From assembly GCF_021556435.1 (NCBI RefSeq), contig NZ_JAKGCU010000027.1, forward strand, positions 1 through 64,000: DNA of 64,000 nt, read 5' to 3'. The stretch comes from Gordonia tangerina. Lineage in GTDB: Bacteria > Actinomycetota > Actinomycetes > Mycobacteriales > Mycobacteriaceae. Shown piece after piece: positions 31,475 through 40,384 of the stretch. Positions within the stretch are counted from its first letter, which is position 1; the number at the start of each line of letters is the position of its first letter. The notes beneath the pieces are model-generated. The model saw nothing but the letters and a program-made list of their open reading frames with translations. It searched no databases and was not told the origin of the DNA. Made by a program: the position numbers and the translations under genes.

Positions 31475-34400
31475 ATGACGTTGGACATCCCGCGGACTCC
31501 GGCGCCGGACGAGGTCGTCGCCGAACCCGTACACGAGCCATCGGCCGCCGAGCGGCGGTCGCGAGATCTGCTCGAGCGCATCCGTTCACCGCGGGGCTTC
31601 GGCCAAGCTGCGCCACGCATCGCCGGGACGGTGCTGGGCATCATGGCCGCCGTCTCCTTGCTGTCGAGCCTGTTCCCGTGGTTCCGCCGGCTCATCCACG
31701 TGCCGCGCGACTATCTCGACACCTTCGTCATCACCCTGCCGGACACCAGTTTCGCGTGGGCATTCGTGCTGGGGCTGATGGCGTTCGCCCTGTCCATGCG
31801 CAAGCGGATCGCCTGGTGGATCTGCGTGGTGTATCTGACGCTGTACGCGGTGGGCAACGCGATCTATCTGGTGCCCGCTCTCGCCGACGATCTGTCGGTG
31901 ACCGGTACCGACCGGATCAACCTCTGGATCGGCATCATCGTGGATCTGGCCGCACTGGCCTATCTGATCCTCACTTATCGGCAGTTCTACACCCGCGTGC
32001 GTCGGGGCGCGTTGCTGCGGGCGCTCGGTGTGCTGGTGGCCGGACTCGTCATCGGCAGTCTGCTCGGCTGGGCGCTGGTGTGGATCTTCCCGCACACCCT
32101 GACCCGCGCTGACCGGCTGCCGTACGCGATCAATCGGGTGGTCGCCTTCGGGTCGGTTGATCAGGAACCCGCATTCGAAGGCCGGCACGCGCTGGCGCCG
32201 GTGAACGGACTGCTGGGCCTGTTCGGTGCGCTCGCGCTGATCGCCGCGGCGATGGTTTTGTTCCGCTCGGTCAGGCTGAAATCACTGATCACCGCCGACG
32301 ACGAGCGACTGATCCGTGCCCAGATCGCCGCCTTCAATGACGATGACTCGCTCGCCTACTTCTCCACCCGCCGCGACAAGGCGGTGGTGTTCGCGCCGAA
32401 CGGCCGCGCGGCGGTCACCTACCGGGTGGAGGTGGGTGTGGGTTTGGCCGGTGGAGACCCCATCGGTGACCCCGATTCATGGGGCGAGGCCATCGCCGAG
32501 TTCCTCGCGCTGTGTGAGCGCTACGGGTGGCATCCGGCCGCTATGGGAACCAGCAGTCGGGGGGCCGCCGCCTACGACGCCGCCGGATTCGGGTCGCTGA
32601 ACATCGGTGACGAGGCGATCATCCCGACCCGTGGCTTCAGCATCAACGGGCCGGCGATGAAAGCGGTCCGCCAAGCGGTCACACGTACCAAACGGGCCGG
32701 AATCACCATTCGCATCCGCCGGCACGCCGAGATCTCCACAGACTCGAACGACGGGAAGCCGTCGGAGATGGCGCAGATGATCGCGCGGGCCGACGCCTGG
32801 CGCGACACCGACGAGGAACGCGGATTCGCGATGGCGTTGGGCCGACTCGGCGATCCGCTCGACGGGGACTGTCTGCTCGTCGAAGCCGTGGAGAACGCCG
32901 GCACCGACCACGAGAAGGTGGTCGGCATGTTGTCCTTCGTGCCGTGGGGCCGCACCGGCGTCTCGCTGGATGTGATGCGCCGCGACCGTGGTGCGGTCAA
33001 CGGTCTCGTCGAGACGATGGTGACCGAACTCGCCCGCGAGTCCGAGCAGTACGGCGTCACCGAGATCTCCCTCAACTTCGCGGCCTTCCGCGCGTTCTTC
33101 GAACACGGCGCCGACATCGGGGCCGGCCCGGTGATGCGCGCGACCTACTCGGTGCTGATGTTCGGCTCGAAGTTCTTCCAGATGGAGTCGCTGTACAAGT
33201 CCAATGCGAAGTACCGGCCGGAATGGCGGCCACGCTTTCTGTGCTACGAGGACAACCGAATGATGCCGCGGGTCGCGCTCGCCGCGATCGTCACCGAGGG
33301 TTTCGTCCGGCTGCCGCGATTCGGTCGTGCGCGGCACTACACCGAGGGCCGCTCGGCCATTCCCGCCGGTGTCGACCTCGACGAGCTGATCGCCGAACTG
33401 GCCGACGAGTCCGTCGTGGGTGCGATCGAGGTACATCGGCCCGAACAGGTGCGGGTGCGCCTGGCCAAGTTGGATCGGTTGACCGAGCAGGGGTTTGATC
33501 CGTACCCACCCGCCGATGCACCGACGCACACCATCGCGCAGGCCGTCGCGGCACCGGAAGGCACCACGGTGACCATCGCCGGACGTGTCACCCGACTGCG
33601 TGACTTCGGCAAGGTGGCCTTCGCCGACGTGCACGACTGGTCCGGGCAGGTGCAGGTGCTGGTCGAGGCGAACGCGGTGATTCCGGGCACGCCGGACTTC
33701 GGCTCCGACGTCGACCTCGGTGATCTGATCGAGGCCCGCGGTGTGGTGGGCCGGAGCCGGTCCGGTGAACTGTCGATCCTCATCGACGCGTGGCGGTTCA
33801 ACGGCAAGTGCCTGCGGCCGTTGCCCGACAAGTGGAGCGGCCTCACCGATCCAGAGGCGCGCGTGCGGCAACGCTACGTGGATCTCGCCATCAATTCGCG
33901 CAGCCGCGAGTTGTTGAACACCCGCAGCGTGGTGGTGAAGTCGATGCGCGACTTCCTCGCGGCGCGTGGCTATCTCGAGGTGGAGACACCGATCCTGCAG
34001 CAGATCCACGGCGGGGCCAACGCGACACCGTTCCAGACGCACATCAATGCCTATGACCTCGACCTGTACCTGCGGATCGCACCGGAGCTGTACCTGAAGC
34101 GGCTCTGTGTGGGTGGGGTGGAGAAGGTGTTCGAGATCGGCCGCAACTTCCGCAACGAGGGTGTCGACTTCAGTCACAATCCGGAGTTCACCAGCCTGGA
34201 AGCCTATGAGGCACACAGCGATTACCGCAAGATGCTCGACCTCACCCGCGAGATGATCCAGCACGCCGCGACCGCCGCCTACGGTGAACCGGTGATCGTG
34301 CGCCGCGACGACGACGGTAACGAAGAACGCGTCGACATCTCCGGGCAGTGGCCGGTGCGCACCGTGCACGAGGTGGTCTCCGACGGTGCGGGTGAGGAGG

Positions 34401-34894
34401 TGACACCCGAGACAACGGTGGAGACGCTGCGGGCGATCTGCGATCGCCTCGACATCGCCTATCGGCCCGACTGGGACGCTGGCCAGGTGGTGCTGGAGCT
34501 CTACGAGCATCTCGGCGAAGATCGGACCACCTTCCCGACCTTCTACACTGACTTCCCGACATCGACGTCGCCGCTGACGCGAGCCCACCGGACGATCCCG
34601 GGTGTCGCCGAACGCTGGGACCTGGTGGCGTGGGGTGTCGAATTGGGTACCGCCTACACCGAGCTCACCGATCCCGTCGAGCAACGCAGTCGGTTGACCG
34701 CGCAGTCGGTGCTCGCCGCGGGTGGCGATCCGGAGGCGATGGAACTCGACGAGGACTTTCTGCAGGCCCTCGAGTACGCGATGCCGCCGACCGGTGGCCT
34801 CGGTGTCGGCGTGGATCGTGTGGTCATGCTCATCACCGGCCAGTCGATTCGGGAATCGTTGGCGTTCCCGTTGGCCAAGCCGCAGGGCTACTGA
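31475..34894 (+). CDS. lysX: Bifunctional lysylphosphatidylglycerol synthetase/lysyl-tRNA synthetase
   Basis: It charges tRNA-Lys and transfers lysine to phosphatidylglycerol, giving the membrane positive charge and resistance to cationic peptides. It has 1139 aa. The N-terminal membrane part (about residues 45-270) has six or seven helices; the MprF-like acyltransferase (DUF2156) part follows ([56 protein letters not shown]). From about residue 640 a class II lysyl-tRNA synthetase begins with an OB fold ([20 protein letters not shown]) and catalytic blocks [20 protein letters not shown] and [16 protein letters not shown]. This two-domain protein is typical of mycobacteria and relatives, which also keep a separate lysS. 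A hydrolase gene starts 5 bp downstream. Confidence 0.96.
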   Translation: MTLDIPRTPAPDEVVAEPVHEPSAAERRSRDLLERIRSPRGFGQAAPRIAGTVLGIMAAVSLLSSLFPWFRRLIHVPRDYLDTFVITLPDTSFAWAFVLGLMAFALSMRKRIAWWICVVYLTLYAVGNAIYLVPALADDLSVTGTDRINLWIGIIVDLAALAYLILTYRQFYTRVRRGALLRALGVLVAGLVIGSLLGWALVWIFPHTLTRADRLPYAINRVVAFGSVDQEPAFEGRHALAPVNGLLGLFGALALIAAAMVLFRSVRLKSLITADDERLIRAQIAAFNDDDSLAYFSTRRDKAVVFAPNGRAAVTYRVEVGVGLAGGDPIGDPDSWGEAIAEFLALCERYGWHPAAMGTSSRGAAAYDAAGFGSLNIGDEAIIPTRGFSINGPAMKAVRQAVTRTKRAGITIRIRRHAEISTDSNDGKPSEMAQMIARADAWRDTDEERGFAMALGRLGDPLDGDCLLVEAVENAGTDHEKVVGMLSFVPWGRTGVSLDVMRRDRGAVNGLVETMVTELARESEQYGVTEISLNFAAFRAFFEHGADIGAGPVMRATYSVLMFGSKFFQMESLYKSNAKYRPEWRPRFLCYEDNRMMPRVALAAIVTEGFVRLPRFGRARHYTEGRSAIPAGVDLDELIAELADESVVGAIEVHRPEQVRVRLAKLDRLTEQGFDPYPPADAPTHTIAQAVAAPEGTTVTIAGRVTRLRDFGKVAFADVHDWSGQVQVLVEANAVIPGTPDFGSDVDLGDLIEARGVVGRSRSGELSILIDAWRFNGKCLRPLPDKWSGLTDPEARVRQRYVDLAINSRSRELLNTRSVVVKSMRDFLAARGYLEVETPILQQIHGGANATPFQTHINAYDLDLYLRIAPELYLKRLCVGGVEKVFEIGRNFRNEGVDFSHNPEFTSLEAYEAHSDYRKMLDLTREMIQHAATAAYGEPVIVRRDDDGNEERVDISGQWPVRTVHEVVSDGAGEEVTPETTVETLRAICDRLDIAYRPDWDAGQVVLELYEHLGEDRTTFPTFYTDFPTSTSPLTRAHRTIPGVAERWDLVAWGVELGTAYTELTDPVEQRSRLTAQSVLAAGGDPEAMELDEDFLQALEYAMPPTGGLGVGVDRVVMLITGQSIRESLAFPLAKPQGY

Positions 34895-34899
34895 CCCCG

Positions 34900-35808
34900 A
34901 TGCCCGACGGCCCGGATGGTGGCGACCGCGCGGGGATCGTCATCCCCGTCGGAGGCCATCGACTTCATGTGATCGACGAGGGCGAGGGCCTGTCGGTTCT
35001 GCTGATGGCCGCATTGGGCAGCAATTGGTTCGACCTCGATGCGTTGACGGTGCGGTTGCTCCGACAGGGCTTTCGAGTGATCCGATACGACCGCCCGGGC
35101 TACGGCCTGTCGAGTCCGCGGCCGCCGGACGAGATGCCGGGTCTGCTCGACGAGGTCGACCGGATGCGGATGGTGCTCGACGCGGTAGGCGTCGGCGGGC
35201 CGGTCCTGATCGTCGGTCACTCGCTGGCATCGCTGTACGTCGAAGCGTTCGGGCGGGTGTATCCGGAGCGTTCGGCCGGACTCGTGATGGTGGACGGGTC
35301 GTTCGTCCTGGCGCCGTGGCGGGTGGTGCCGGCGAGGTGGGGCGTGCGGGCTGCCCACCGAGCCGTACGGGTGGCGCAATCGGTGACCGCGGCGATGGGT
35401 GTCCATCGGTGGCCCAGCGCAGGTGTCTGGACCCTGGTCGTGCCACCTCCGCCGGAGGGATTCACCGACGACCAGCGGCGGTGGGCCGGCCGGGTTTTCG
35501 GGCAGCCGCGGTTCATGACGGCGTTGCTGGCGGAGAATGCAGTCTTCGCCACGATGGATCGTGATCTCCGCGACTTGCGCCGCACTCATCAGTTGCCGGA
35601 CGTACCGATCGACGTGGTGGTCGCGTCGCCTCGGATGCCCGGGTGGCGGCACTTCTGGGAGTGGAAACAACGGCGCTATGCCCAGACGCTGATCACCGCC
35701 GCGGGCGTCGAGGCGCACGTCGACGTCATCAGCCCGGCCCGGCATTTCGTCGTCTCCCAACGTCCCGACGAGGTCGCCGCGATCATCGGTCGGATGGCGG
35801 GTGGGTAG
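34900..35808 (+). CDS. Alpha/beta hydrolase
   Basis: A protein of 302 aa from the ATG 5 bp after the lysX stop ([20 protein letters not shown]). The fold is shown by [20 protein letters not shown], the nucleophile in [20 protein letters not shown] and a His near [19 protein letters not shown] lid region with [16 protein letters not shown] sits between. The close spacing suggests cotranscription with lysX, perhaps a lipid-related esterase. No signal peptide is visible. The substrate is unknown. Confidence 0.85.
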   Translation: MPDGPDGGDRAGIVIPVGGHRLHVIDEGEGLSVLLMAALGSNWFDLDALTVRLLRQGFRVIRYDRPGYGLSSPRPPDEMPGLLDEVDRMRMVLDAVGVGGPVLIVGHSLASLYVEAFGRVYPERSAGLVMVDGSFVLAPWRVVPARWGVRAAHRAVRVAQSVTAAMGVHRWPSAGVWTLVVPPPPEGFTDDQRRWAGRVFGQPRFMTALLAENAVFATMDRDLRDLRRTHQLPDVPIDVVVASPRMPGWRHFWEWKQRRYAQTLITAAGVEAHVDVISPARHFVVSQRPDEVAAIIGRMAGG

Positions 35809-35933
35809 CAGCGGAATCGCCGCCGGTGCACACGTGCGCCGACGCTACCGCGCGAGCGCGCGCACCGCGGCCGGGTTGCGGTAACTGTGGCTGTCCGTCA
35901 CACCTAATTGCATGGCTGCCTAAACTGGTGGCC

Positions 35934-36458
35934 ATGACCGAACTGACCTTCACGCCGACCGCCGACCTCGTGGACGAGATCGGCGACCTCGTGCGCAGCT
36001 GCGACACCCAGTTCACCCAGTACGGCGGCAACCGTGAGTTCGTCGGCCGAGTGACCACGGTCAAGTGCTTCCAGGACAACGCGCTGCTCAAGTCGATCCT
36101 GGGTGAGTCGAACCCGGGCGGTGTGCTCGTCATCGACGGCGCCGAATCCGTGCACACCGCGCTCGTCGGCGACATCATCGCCGAACTCGGCCGCTCCAAC
36201 GGTTGGGTCGGGATCATCGTCAATGGAGCGATCCGCGACGCCAAGGCGATCGGCGAGATGGAGATCGGGGTCAAAGCGCTGGGCACCAACCCGCGCAAGT
36301 CCACCAAAACCGGAGTTGGTGAGCGCGACATCGCGCTGTCCATCGGTGGTGAGACCTTCCACCCCGGCGACATCGTCTACTCCGACGACGACGGGATCGT
36401 CATCGTCGAGAGCGCCGAGCCTGCCGAGACCGCCGAGTCCGACACCACCGAAAGCTGA
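35934..36458 (+). CDS. rraA: RraA-family protein
   Basis: A protein of 174 aa from [18 protein letters not shown]. It carries the RraA/HMG-aldolase fold ([60 protein letters not shown] with the RD metal-site pair). In E. coli RraA inhibits RNase E; in actinobacteria many members are 4-hydroxy-4-methyl-2-oxoglutarate/oxaloacetate aldolases, so the name does not fix the function. It begins a two-gene unit with gabD2 (10-bp gap). Confidence 0.88.
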   Translation: MTELTFTPTADLVDEIGDLVRSCDTQFTQYGGNREFVGRVTTVKCFQDNALLKSILGESNPGGVLVIDGAESVHTALVGDIIAELGRSNGWVGIIVNGAIRDAKAIGEMEIGVKALGTNPRKSTKTGVGERDIALSIGGETFHPGDIVYSDDDGIVIVESAEPAETAESDTTES

Positions 36459-36468
36459 GGGACCCGCC

Positions 36469-38022
36469 ATGCCGAAGCCCACCCCCGACTACTTCCGGCG
36501 ATTGGCCGAGCTCGTCGCGATCGACGACGCCGGCGCCCGCCCTACCCGACCGGTGCTGGAGGCGTTCAGCGGCGCCGAGATGGCGACCATCCCCGTCGGT
36601 ACCGCCGACGACCTGGAGACCGCGGTCGCCCGTGCGCGCAGTGCGCAGCAGGGGTGGGCCACCCAGACGCCGCAGCAGCGTGCCGAGGTACTCAACCGCT
36701 TCTCCGATCTGGTGTACCGCAACGCCGCCGAGCTGATGGACATCGCGCAGGCCGAAACCGGCAAGGCGCGCATCTACGCGCAGGAAGAGGTGATGGACGT
36801 CGCGCTGACCGCGCGGCATTACGCCACCACCGGACCCAAGACGCTGGCCGAGCGCAAGGTCAAGGGGATGCTGCCAGGTGCAACCAGTGTGCGGGTGCGC
36901 TATCAGCCCAAGGGCATCGTCGGCGTCATCAGCCCGTGGAACTACCCGCTCACCCTGGCGGTCTCCGACGCGGTCGCCGCGTTGATCGCGGGCAACGGTG
37001 TGGTCATCAAACCGGACAGCCAGACGCCGTACTGTGCGTTGGCCGTCGCCGACCTGCTGTACCAGGCAGGTTTGCCGCGTGAGCTGTTTGCCGTGGTACC
37101 CGGGCCGGGCAGCGTGGTGGGGCAGGCGATCGTGGCCACCACCGACTACGTCATGTTCACCGGATCGTCGGCGACGGGCGCCTCGCTGGCCGAGCAGGCC
37201 GGGCGCCGACTGATCGGCTTCTCTGCCGAGCTCGGCGGCAAGAACCCGATGATCGTGACCGCCGACGCCGACATCGACAAGGCCGTCGAAGGGGCGGCGC
37301 GCGCCTGCTACTCGAACTCGGGTCAGCTGTGCATCTCCATCGAACGCCTGTATGTCGATAAAGAGATCGCCGACGAATTCACCACCAAGTTCGCGGCGTA
37401 TGTGTCGGCGATGAAGCTCGACGCCACCTATGACTTCTCCGCCGACATGGGATCACTCGCGTCGGCGGCGCAGGTCGACACCGCCGAGGCCCACGTGCGC
37501 GATGCGGTTGAGAAGGGCGCCACGGTGGTCGCCGGCGGGCGACGTCGCGCCGACCTCGGCCCGTTCTTCTTCGAGCCGACGGTGCTCACCGGCGTCTCCG
37601 ACGAGATGACCTGCTTCGCTGACGAGACCTTCGGTCCGGTCGTCTCGATCTATCCGGTCGACTCCACGGACGAAGCCGTCAAACTCGCCAATGCGACGCA
37701 GTACGGACTCAACGCGTGCGTCTTCGCCGGCAGCAGCGCCGAAGCCAACGCGATTGCCGACCAGTTGCGGGCCGGCACGGTCAACATCAACGAGGGCTAC
37801 GCCGCGGCGTGGGGTTCCACCGCCGCACCAATGGGCGGCATGGGCATCTCGGGTGTCGGCCGACGCCACGGCGAGGAGGGCATCCTCAAGTACACCGAGC
37901 CGCAGACCGTCGCCGAGCAGCGCTTCGTCGGCATCGACCGCGCGCCCGGCATCCCGAAGGGCATCTACCGCGCCGTCACGCCGTACGCCGTGCGCGCGCT
38001 GAAATACCTGCCGGGCCGGTAG
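36469..38022 (+). CDS. gabD2: Succinate-semialdehyde dehydrogenase (NADP+)
   Basis: It oxidises succinate semialdehyde to succinate. It has 517 aa, the length of mycobacterial GabD2. The aldehyde dehydrogenase signatures are IVGVISPWNYPLTLAVSDAV, the catalytic Glu in RLIGFSAELGGKNPMIVTAD, the catalytic Cys in CYSNSGQLCISIERLYVDKE and the C-terminal MGGMGISGVGRRHGEEGILK. In mycobacteria GabD2 supports 2-oxoglutarate and GABA metabolism. It lies 10 bp after rraA. A palindromic repeat begins 18 bp past its stop and may end transcription. Confidence 0.9.
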   Translation: MPKPTPDYFRRLAELVAIDDAGARPTRPVLEAFSGAEMATIPVGTADDLETAVARARSAQQGWATQTPQQRAEVLNRFSDLVYRNAAELMDIAQAETGKARIYAQEEVMDVALTARHYATTGPKTLAERKVKGMLPGATSVRVRYQPKGIVGVISPWNYPLTLAVSDAVAALIAGNGVVIKPDSQTPYCALAVADLLYQAGLPRELFAVVPGPGSVVGQAIVATTDYVMFTGSSATGASLAEQAGRRLIGFSAELGGKNPMIVTADADIDKAVEGAARACYSNSGQLCISIERLYVDKEIADEFTTKFAAYVSAMKLDATYDFSADMGSLASAAQVDTAEAHVRDAVEKGATVVAGGRRRADLGPFFFEPTVLTGVSDEMTCFADETFGPVVSIYPVDSTDEAVKLANATQYGLNACVFAGSSAEANAIADQLRAGTVNINEGYAAAWGSTAAPMGGMGISGVGRRHGEEGILKYTEPQTVAEQRFVGIDRAPGIPKGIYRAVTPYAVRALKYLPGR

Positions 38023-38040
38023 GTTAGCCCGCGCGTCGCA

Positions 38041-38110
38041 GTCCTTCCCCCGGGTATCGCTACTTCCGCCGGTGGCAGCTGGGGGAGGAAACGATACCCG
38101 GGGGAGGAAC
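38041..38110. repeat. Palindromic element, copy 1
   Basis: A 19-nt arm at 38041-38059 and its complement at 38092-38110 (17 of 19 match, sharing CCCCCGGGTATCG) enclose a 32-nt core starting CTACTTCCGCCGGTGGCAG. A near-identical copy lies at 40200-40271. It sits 18 bp after gabD2. Confidence 0.85.
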
Positions 38111-38168
38111 CTCGGATCGGGCGTGCGTTATGCGGCGCGACGGCGAGCTCCCGGGTTACGGTGATCCG

Positions 38169-39371
38169 GTGACCGGCCGACGAGCACGCCCCCTCCTGAC
38201 CCGCGTTGCGATCATCGCCGGGACCGTCGGAACTCTCGTCGCCGGGTTGTGCACGGCCGGGCAGGCCGACGCCGCTCCGCCGTTGACGGTGTCGCAGGTC
38301 GCATCTGGCCTCGACCATCCGTGGGATCTCGCGGTCGCACCCGACGGTGTCATCCTCACTGGCGAGCGCACGGGACAGTTCGTGGCGGTGATGACCGACG
38401 GTCGGCGACAAGATGTTCGCGCGGACCTTTCCAAGCTGTTCGCGGTCAAAGAGGCCGGGCTGATGGGGTTGGCACTCGACCCGCAATTCTCCGACACCCG
38501 GCGCGTCTACTCCTGTCAGGCCGAAACCACCGCCGGTGCCGCCGTCAGCATCCCCGGATCGGTGGCCAATCTGCCTCTCCCCTGGCCGAACACCGGACAG
38601 GTGGTCAACATCGTCTCGTGGCGGGTCAGCGCCGATTGGACGACGATGGTGCGCGAACGAACCGTGCTCACGGGCATTCCGGTCAATGCCTCCGGTCGCC
38701 ACGCAGGGTGCGGTCTCACCGCAGCGGCCGACGGATCGCTGTGGATCGGCACCGGTGACAATGCGATCCCGACCAATCCGCAGGATCCGAACTCGTTGGG
38801 TGGCAAGGTTCTGCACATCCGACCGGATGGCAAACCGGCCGCGGGTAACCCTGATCCGGCCAGTCCGGTGTTCACGCTGGGGCACCGAAACGTGCAGGGC
38901 GTTGCCGTACAGCCAGGAACCGGCCGCGTCTATGCGATCGAACAGGGCACCGACGCCGACGATGAGCTCAATCTCCTGCGCGCCGGCGGCAATTACGGGT
39001 ACAAGCCGGACCGGGCCCCGTTCATCTACGACGAGTCGGTGCCCATGACAGATCCGACCCGGGTCCCCGGCGCGGTGGGGCCGGTGTGGAGTTCGGGGTA
39101 TCCGACGATCGCTACTCCTGCCTTGGCTTTTCTGCCCGACGACGGGTGGGGCTCCCTCGACGGCGCAGTCGTCATCTCCGCGCAGAAAGGAAAGCACCTG
39201 CTGTTCGTCACACTCGACGAAGCAGGCAACCGAGTGGTCCGCAGCAGCAAGGCAATCCAAGACACCTATGGGCGTCTTCGAGGGCTGGCCATCGACGCTG
39301 ACGGGTCACTGTTGGTGAGCACCGACAACGGGGGGGACGACCGCATCCTCCGAGTGCGGCTCGCGGACTGA
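38169..39371 (+). CDS. Secreted PQQ-type sugar (glucose/sorbosone) dehydrogenase-like protein
   Basis: About 400 aa from the GTG at 38169, which gives a clean signal peptide (MTGRRARPLLTRVAIIAGTV ... GQADAAP); an ATG at 38130 would add 13 residues. The beta-propeller family markers are SQVASGLDHPWDLAVAPDGV, GLMGLALDPQFSDTRRVYSC, HAGCGLTAAADGSLWIGTGD, LGHRNVQGVAVQPGTGRVYA and a GGNYGYKPD block. Homologues include soluble aldose dehydrogenases that use PQQ and relatives with no known substrate. No PQQ biosynthesis gene is present in the window. It starts 58 bp after one palindromic element and precedes the cyclase gene by 12 bp. Confidence 0.85.
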   Translation: MTGRRARPLLTRVAIIAGTVGTLVAGLCTAGQADAAPPLTVSQVASGLDHPWDLAVAPDGVILTGERTGQFVAVMTDGRRQDVRADLSKLFAVKEAGLMGLALDPQFSDTRRVYSCQAETTAGAAVSIPGSVANLPLPWPNTGQVVNIVSWRVSADWTTMVRERTVLTGIPVNASGRHAGCGLTAAADGSLWIGTGDNAIPTNPQDPNSLGGKVLHIRPDGKPAAGNPDPASPVFTLGHRNVQGVAVQPGTGRVYAIEQGTDADDELNLLRAGGNYGYKPDRAPFIYDESVPMTDPTRVPGAVGPVWSSGYPTIATPALAFLPDDGWGSLDGAVVISAQKGKHLLFVTLDEAGNRVVRSSKAIQDTYGRLRGLAIDADGSLLVSTDNGGDDRILRVRLAD

Positions 39372-39383
39372 CGAGGAGACGCA

Positions 39384-40184
39384 ATGTGTGACGACGAAGT
39401 GGTTCGCTCGGCGCATGACGAAGCCCGTCGCTTCTCACGTCGCACGGCGCTGCGTATGACTGCGGGTGCTGCGGCCGGAACTGCCGGCACCGCTGCCATC
39501 GGTGCGGCGGCGGGACCGGCCGCGGCGGCTCCGACTGGACGCGTCGTCGACCTGACACACGTGTTGTCGGCCGGTTTCCCACTGTGGCCGGGGAGCGCGC
39601 CCGTGGTGTCACTACCGACATCGCACGTGGGGCCGGGGAACCGCGGGTATGCGACGAGATGGATGTCGTTCTCCGAACATTCCGGAACTCACGTCGATGC
39701 ACCTGCGCACAAAATCGGCGACGGCATCACCGTCGATCGGATAGCCGCGCGCGATCTGGTGGCGCCGTTGGCGGTGATCGACATTTCGGCACGGGCGCGA
39801 ACGGATCGGCGTACCACGTTGACAGCGAGGGACATCGCTTCCTATGAATCGAGGCACGGACGAATCCCCCGTCGTGCCCTGGTTGCATTGCACAGCGGGT
39901 GGCAGCCACATGGAGGCGGCGTGGATGCACCAGGCTTCGACGCCGACGCGGTGTCGATGTTGGTCGAGGAACGCGGCGTCGTCGCGATCGGCACCGACAC
40001 ACTCAGCATCGATGTGATGGACGCAGTCGGGGCGCACACCGCCATCCTGGGTGCAGGCCGATACGCCGTGGAGGCGATGGCCAACCTGTCGTCGGTGCCG
40101 GCGGCCGGCGCCACCGTCGTCGTGGGCGCGCCCCGCTTCGCCGGCGGCACCGGTGGCCCCGCTCGGGTGCTCGCGCTCGTCTGA
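39384..40184 (+). CDS. Tat-exported cyclase-family (kynurenine-formamidase-like) hydrolase
   Basis: A protein of 266 aa. The N-terminus has a twin-arginine signal: SRRTALRMTAGAAAGTAGTA ending in AAAAPTG. The metal-binding motif of the cyclase/KynB superfamily is complete in SFSEHSGTHVDAPAHKIGDG. Further family blocks are RVVDLTHVLSAGFPLWPGSA, RALVALHSGWQ and GVVAIGTDTLSIDV. Members hydrolyse formamide, lactone or related bonds using metal. Joint export with the sugar dehydrogenase-like protein (12-bp gap) suggests one extracytoplasmic pathway, for example oxidation to a lactone and then hydrolysis. That link is inference. Confidence 0.88.
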   Translation: MCDDEVVRSAHDEARRFSRRTALRMTAGAAAGTAGTAAIGAAAGPAAAAPTGRVVDLTHVLSAGFPLWPGSAPVVSLPTSHVGPGNRGYATRWMSFSEHSGTHVDAPAHKIGDGITVDRIAARDLVAPLAVIDISARARTDRRTTLTARDIASYESRHGRIPRRALVALHSGWQPHGGGVDAPGFDADAVSMLVEERGVVAIGTDTLSIDVMDAVGAHTAILGAGRYAVEAMANLSSVPAAGATVVVGAPRFAGGTGGPARVLALV

Positions 40185-40199
40185 TCCGCTGAGCCGGTC

Positions 40200-40271
40200 G
40201 GTTCCTCCCCCGGGTATCGCTACTTCCGCCGGTTGCAGTGGGGGGAGGAAACGATACCCGGGGGAGGAACC
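40200..40271. repeat. Palindromic element, copy 2
   Basis: Perfect 20-nt arms at 40200-40219 (GGTTCCTCCCCCGGGTATCG) and 40252-40271 enclose a 32-nt core differing from copy 1 (38041-38110) at only a few positions. The two copies lie in the same orientation, 2160 bp apart, one on each side of the two-gene export cassette. Copy 2 could also end transcription of the cyclase gene, 15 bp upstream. Confidence 0.87.
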
Positions 40272-40384
40272 ACCGAGTCGGCGGCGTTCAGCGGCGTTCA
40301 CAGGGTTCTCCCAGCCGGCTTCCAGGGGCGCGGGAGGGCCGGGGCCCAGTGTGGGATCAACACATTCGACACAGGAGGACCCGA

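Noticed and set aside
31425-31695. Longer N-terminus for the S4 protein reaching into lysX
   Set aside because: It would run antisense through the lysX start; the ATG at 31425 has GAGG at proper distance and gives a complete S4 fold.
36469-38022. Betaine-aldehyde dehydrogenase for choline oxidation linked to the betaine genes
   Set aside because: The sequence pattern and 517-aa length fit GabD2-type succinate-semialdehyde dehydrogenase, and it lies 16 kb away in an operon with rraA.
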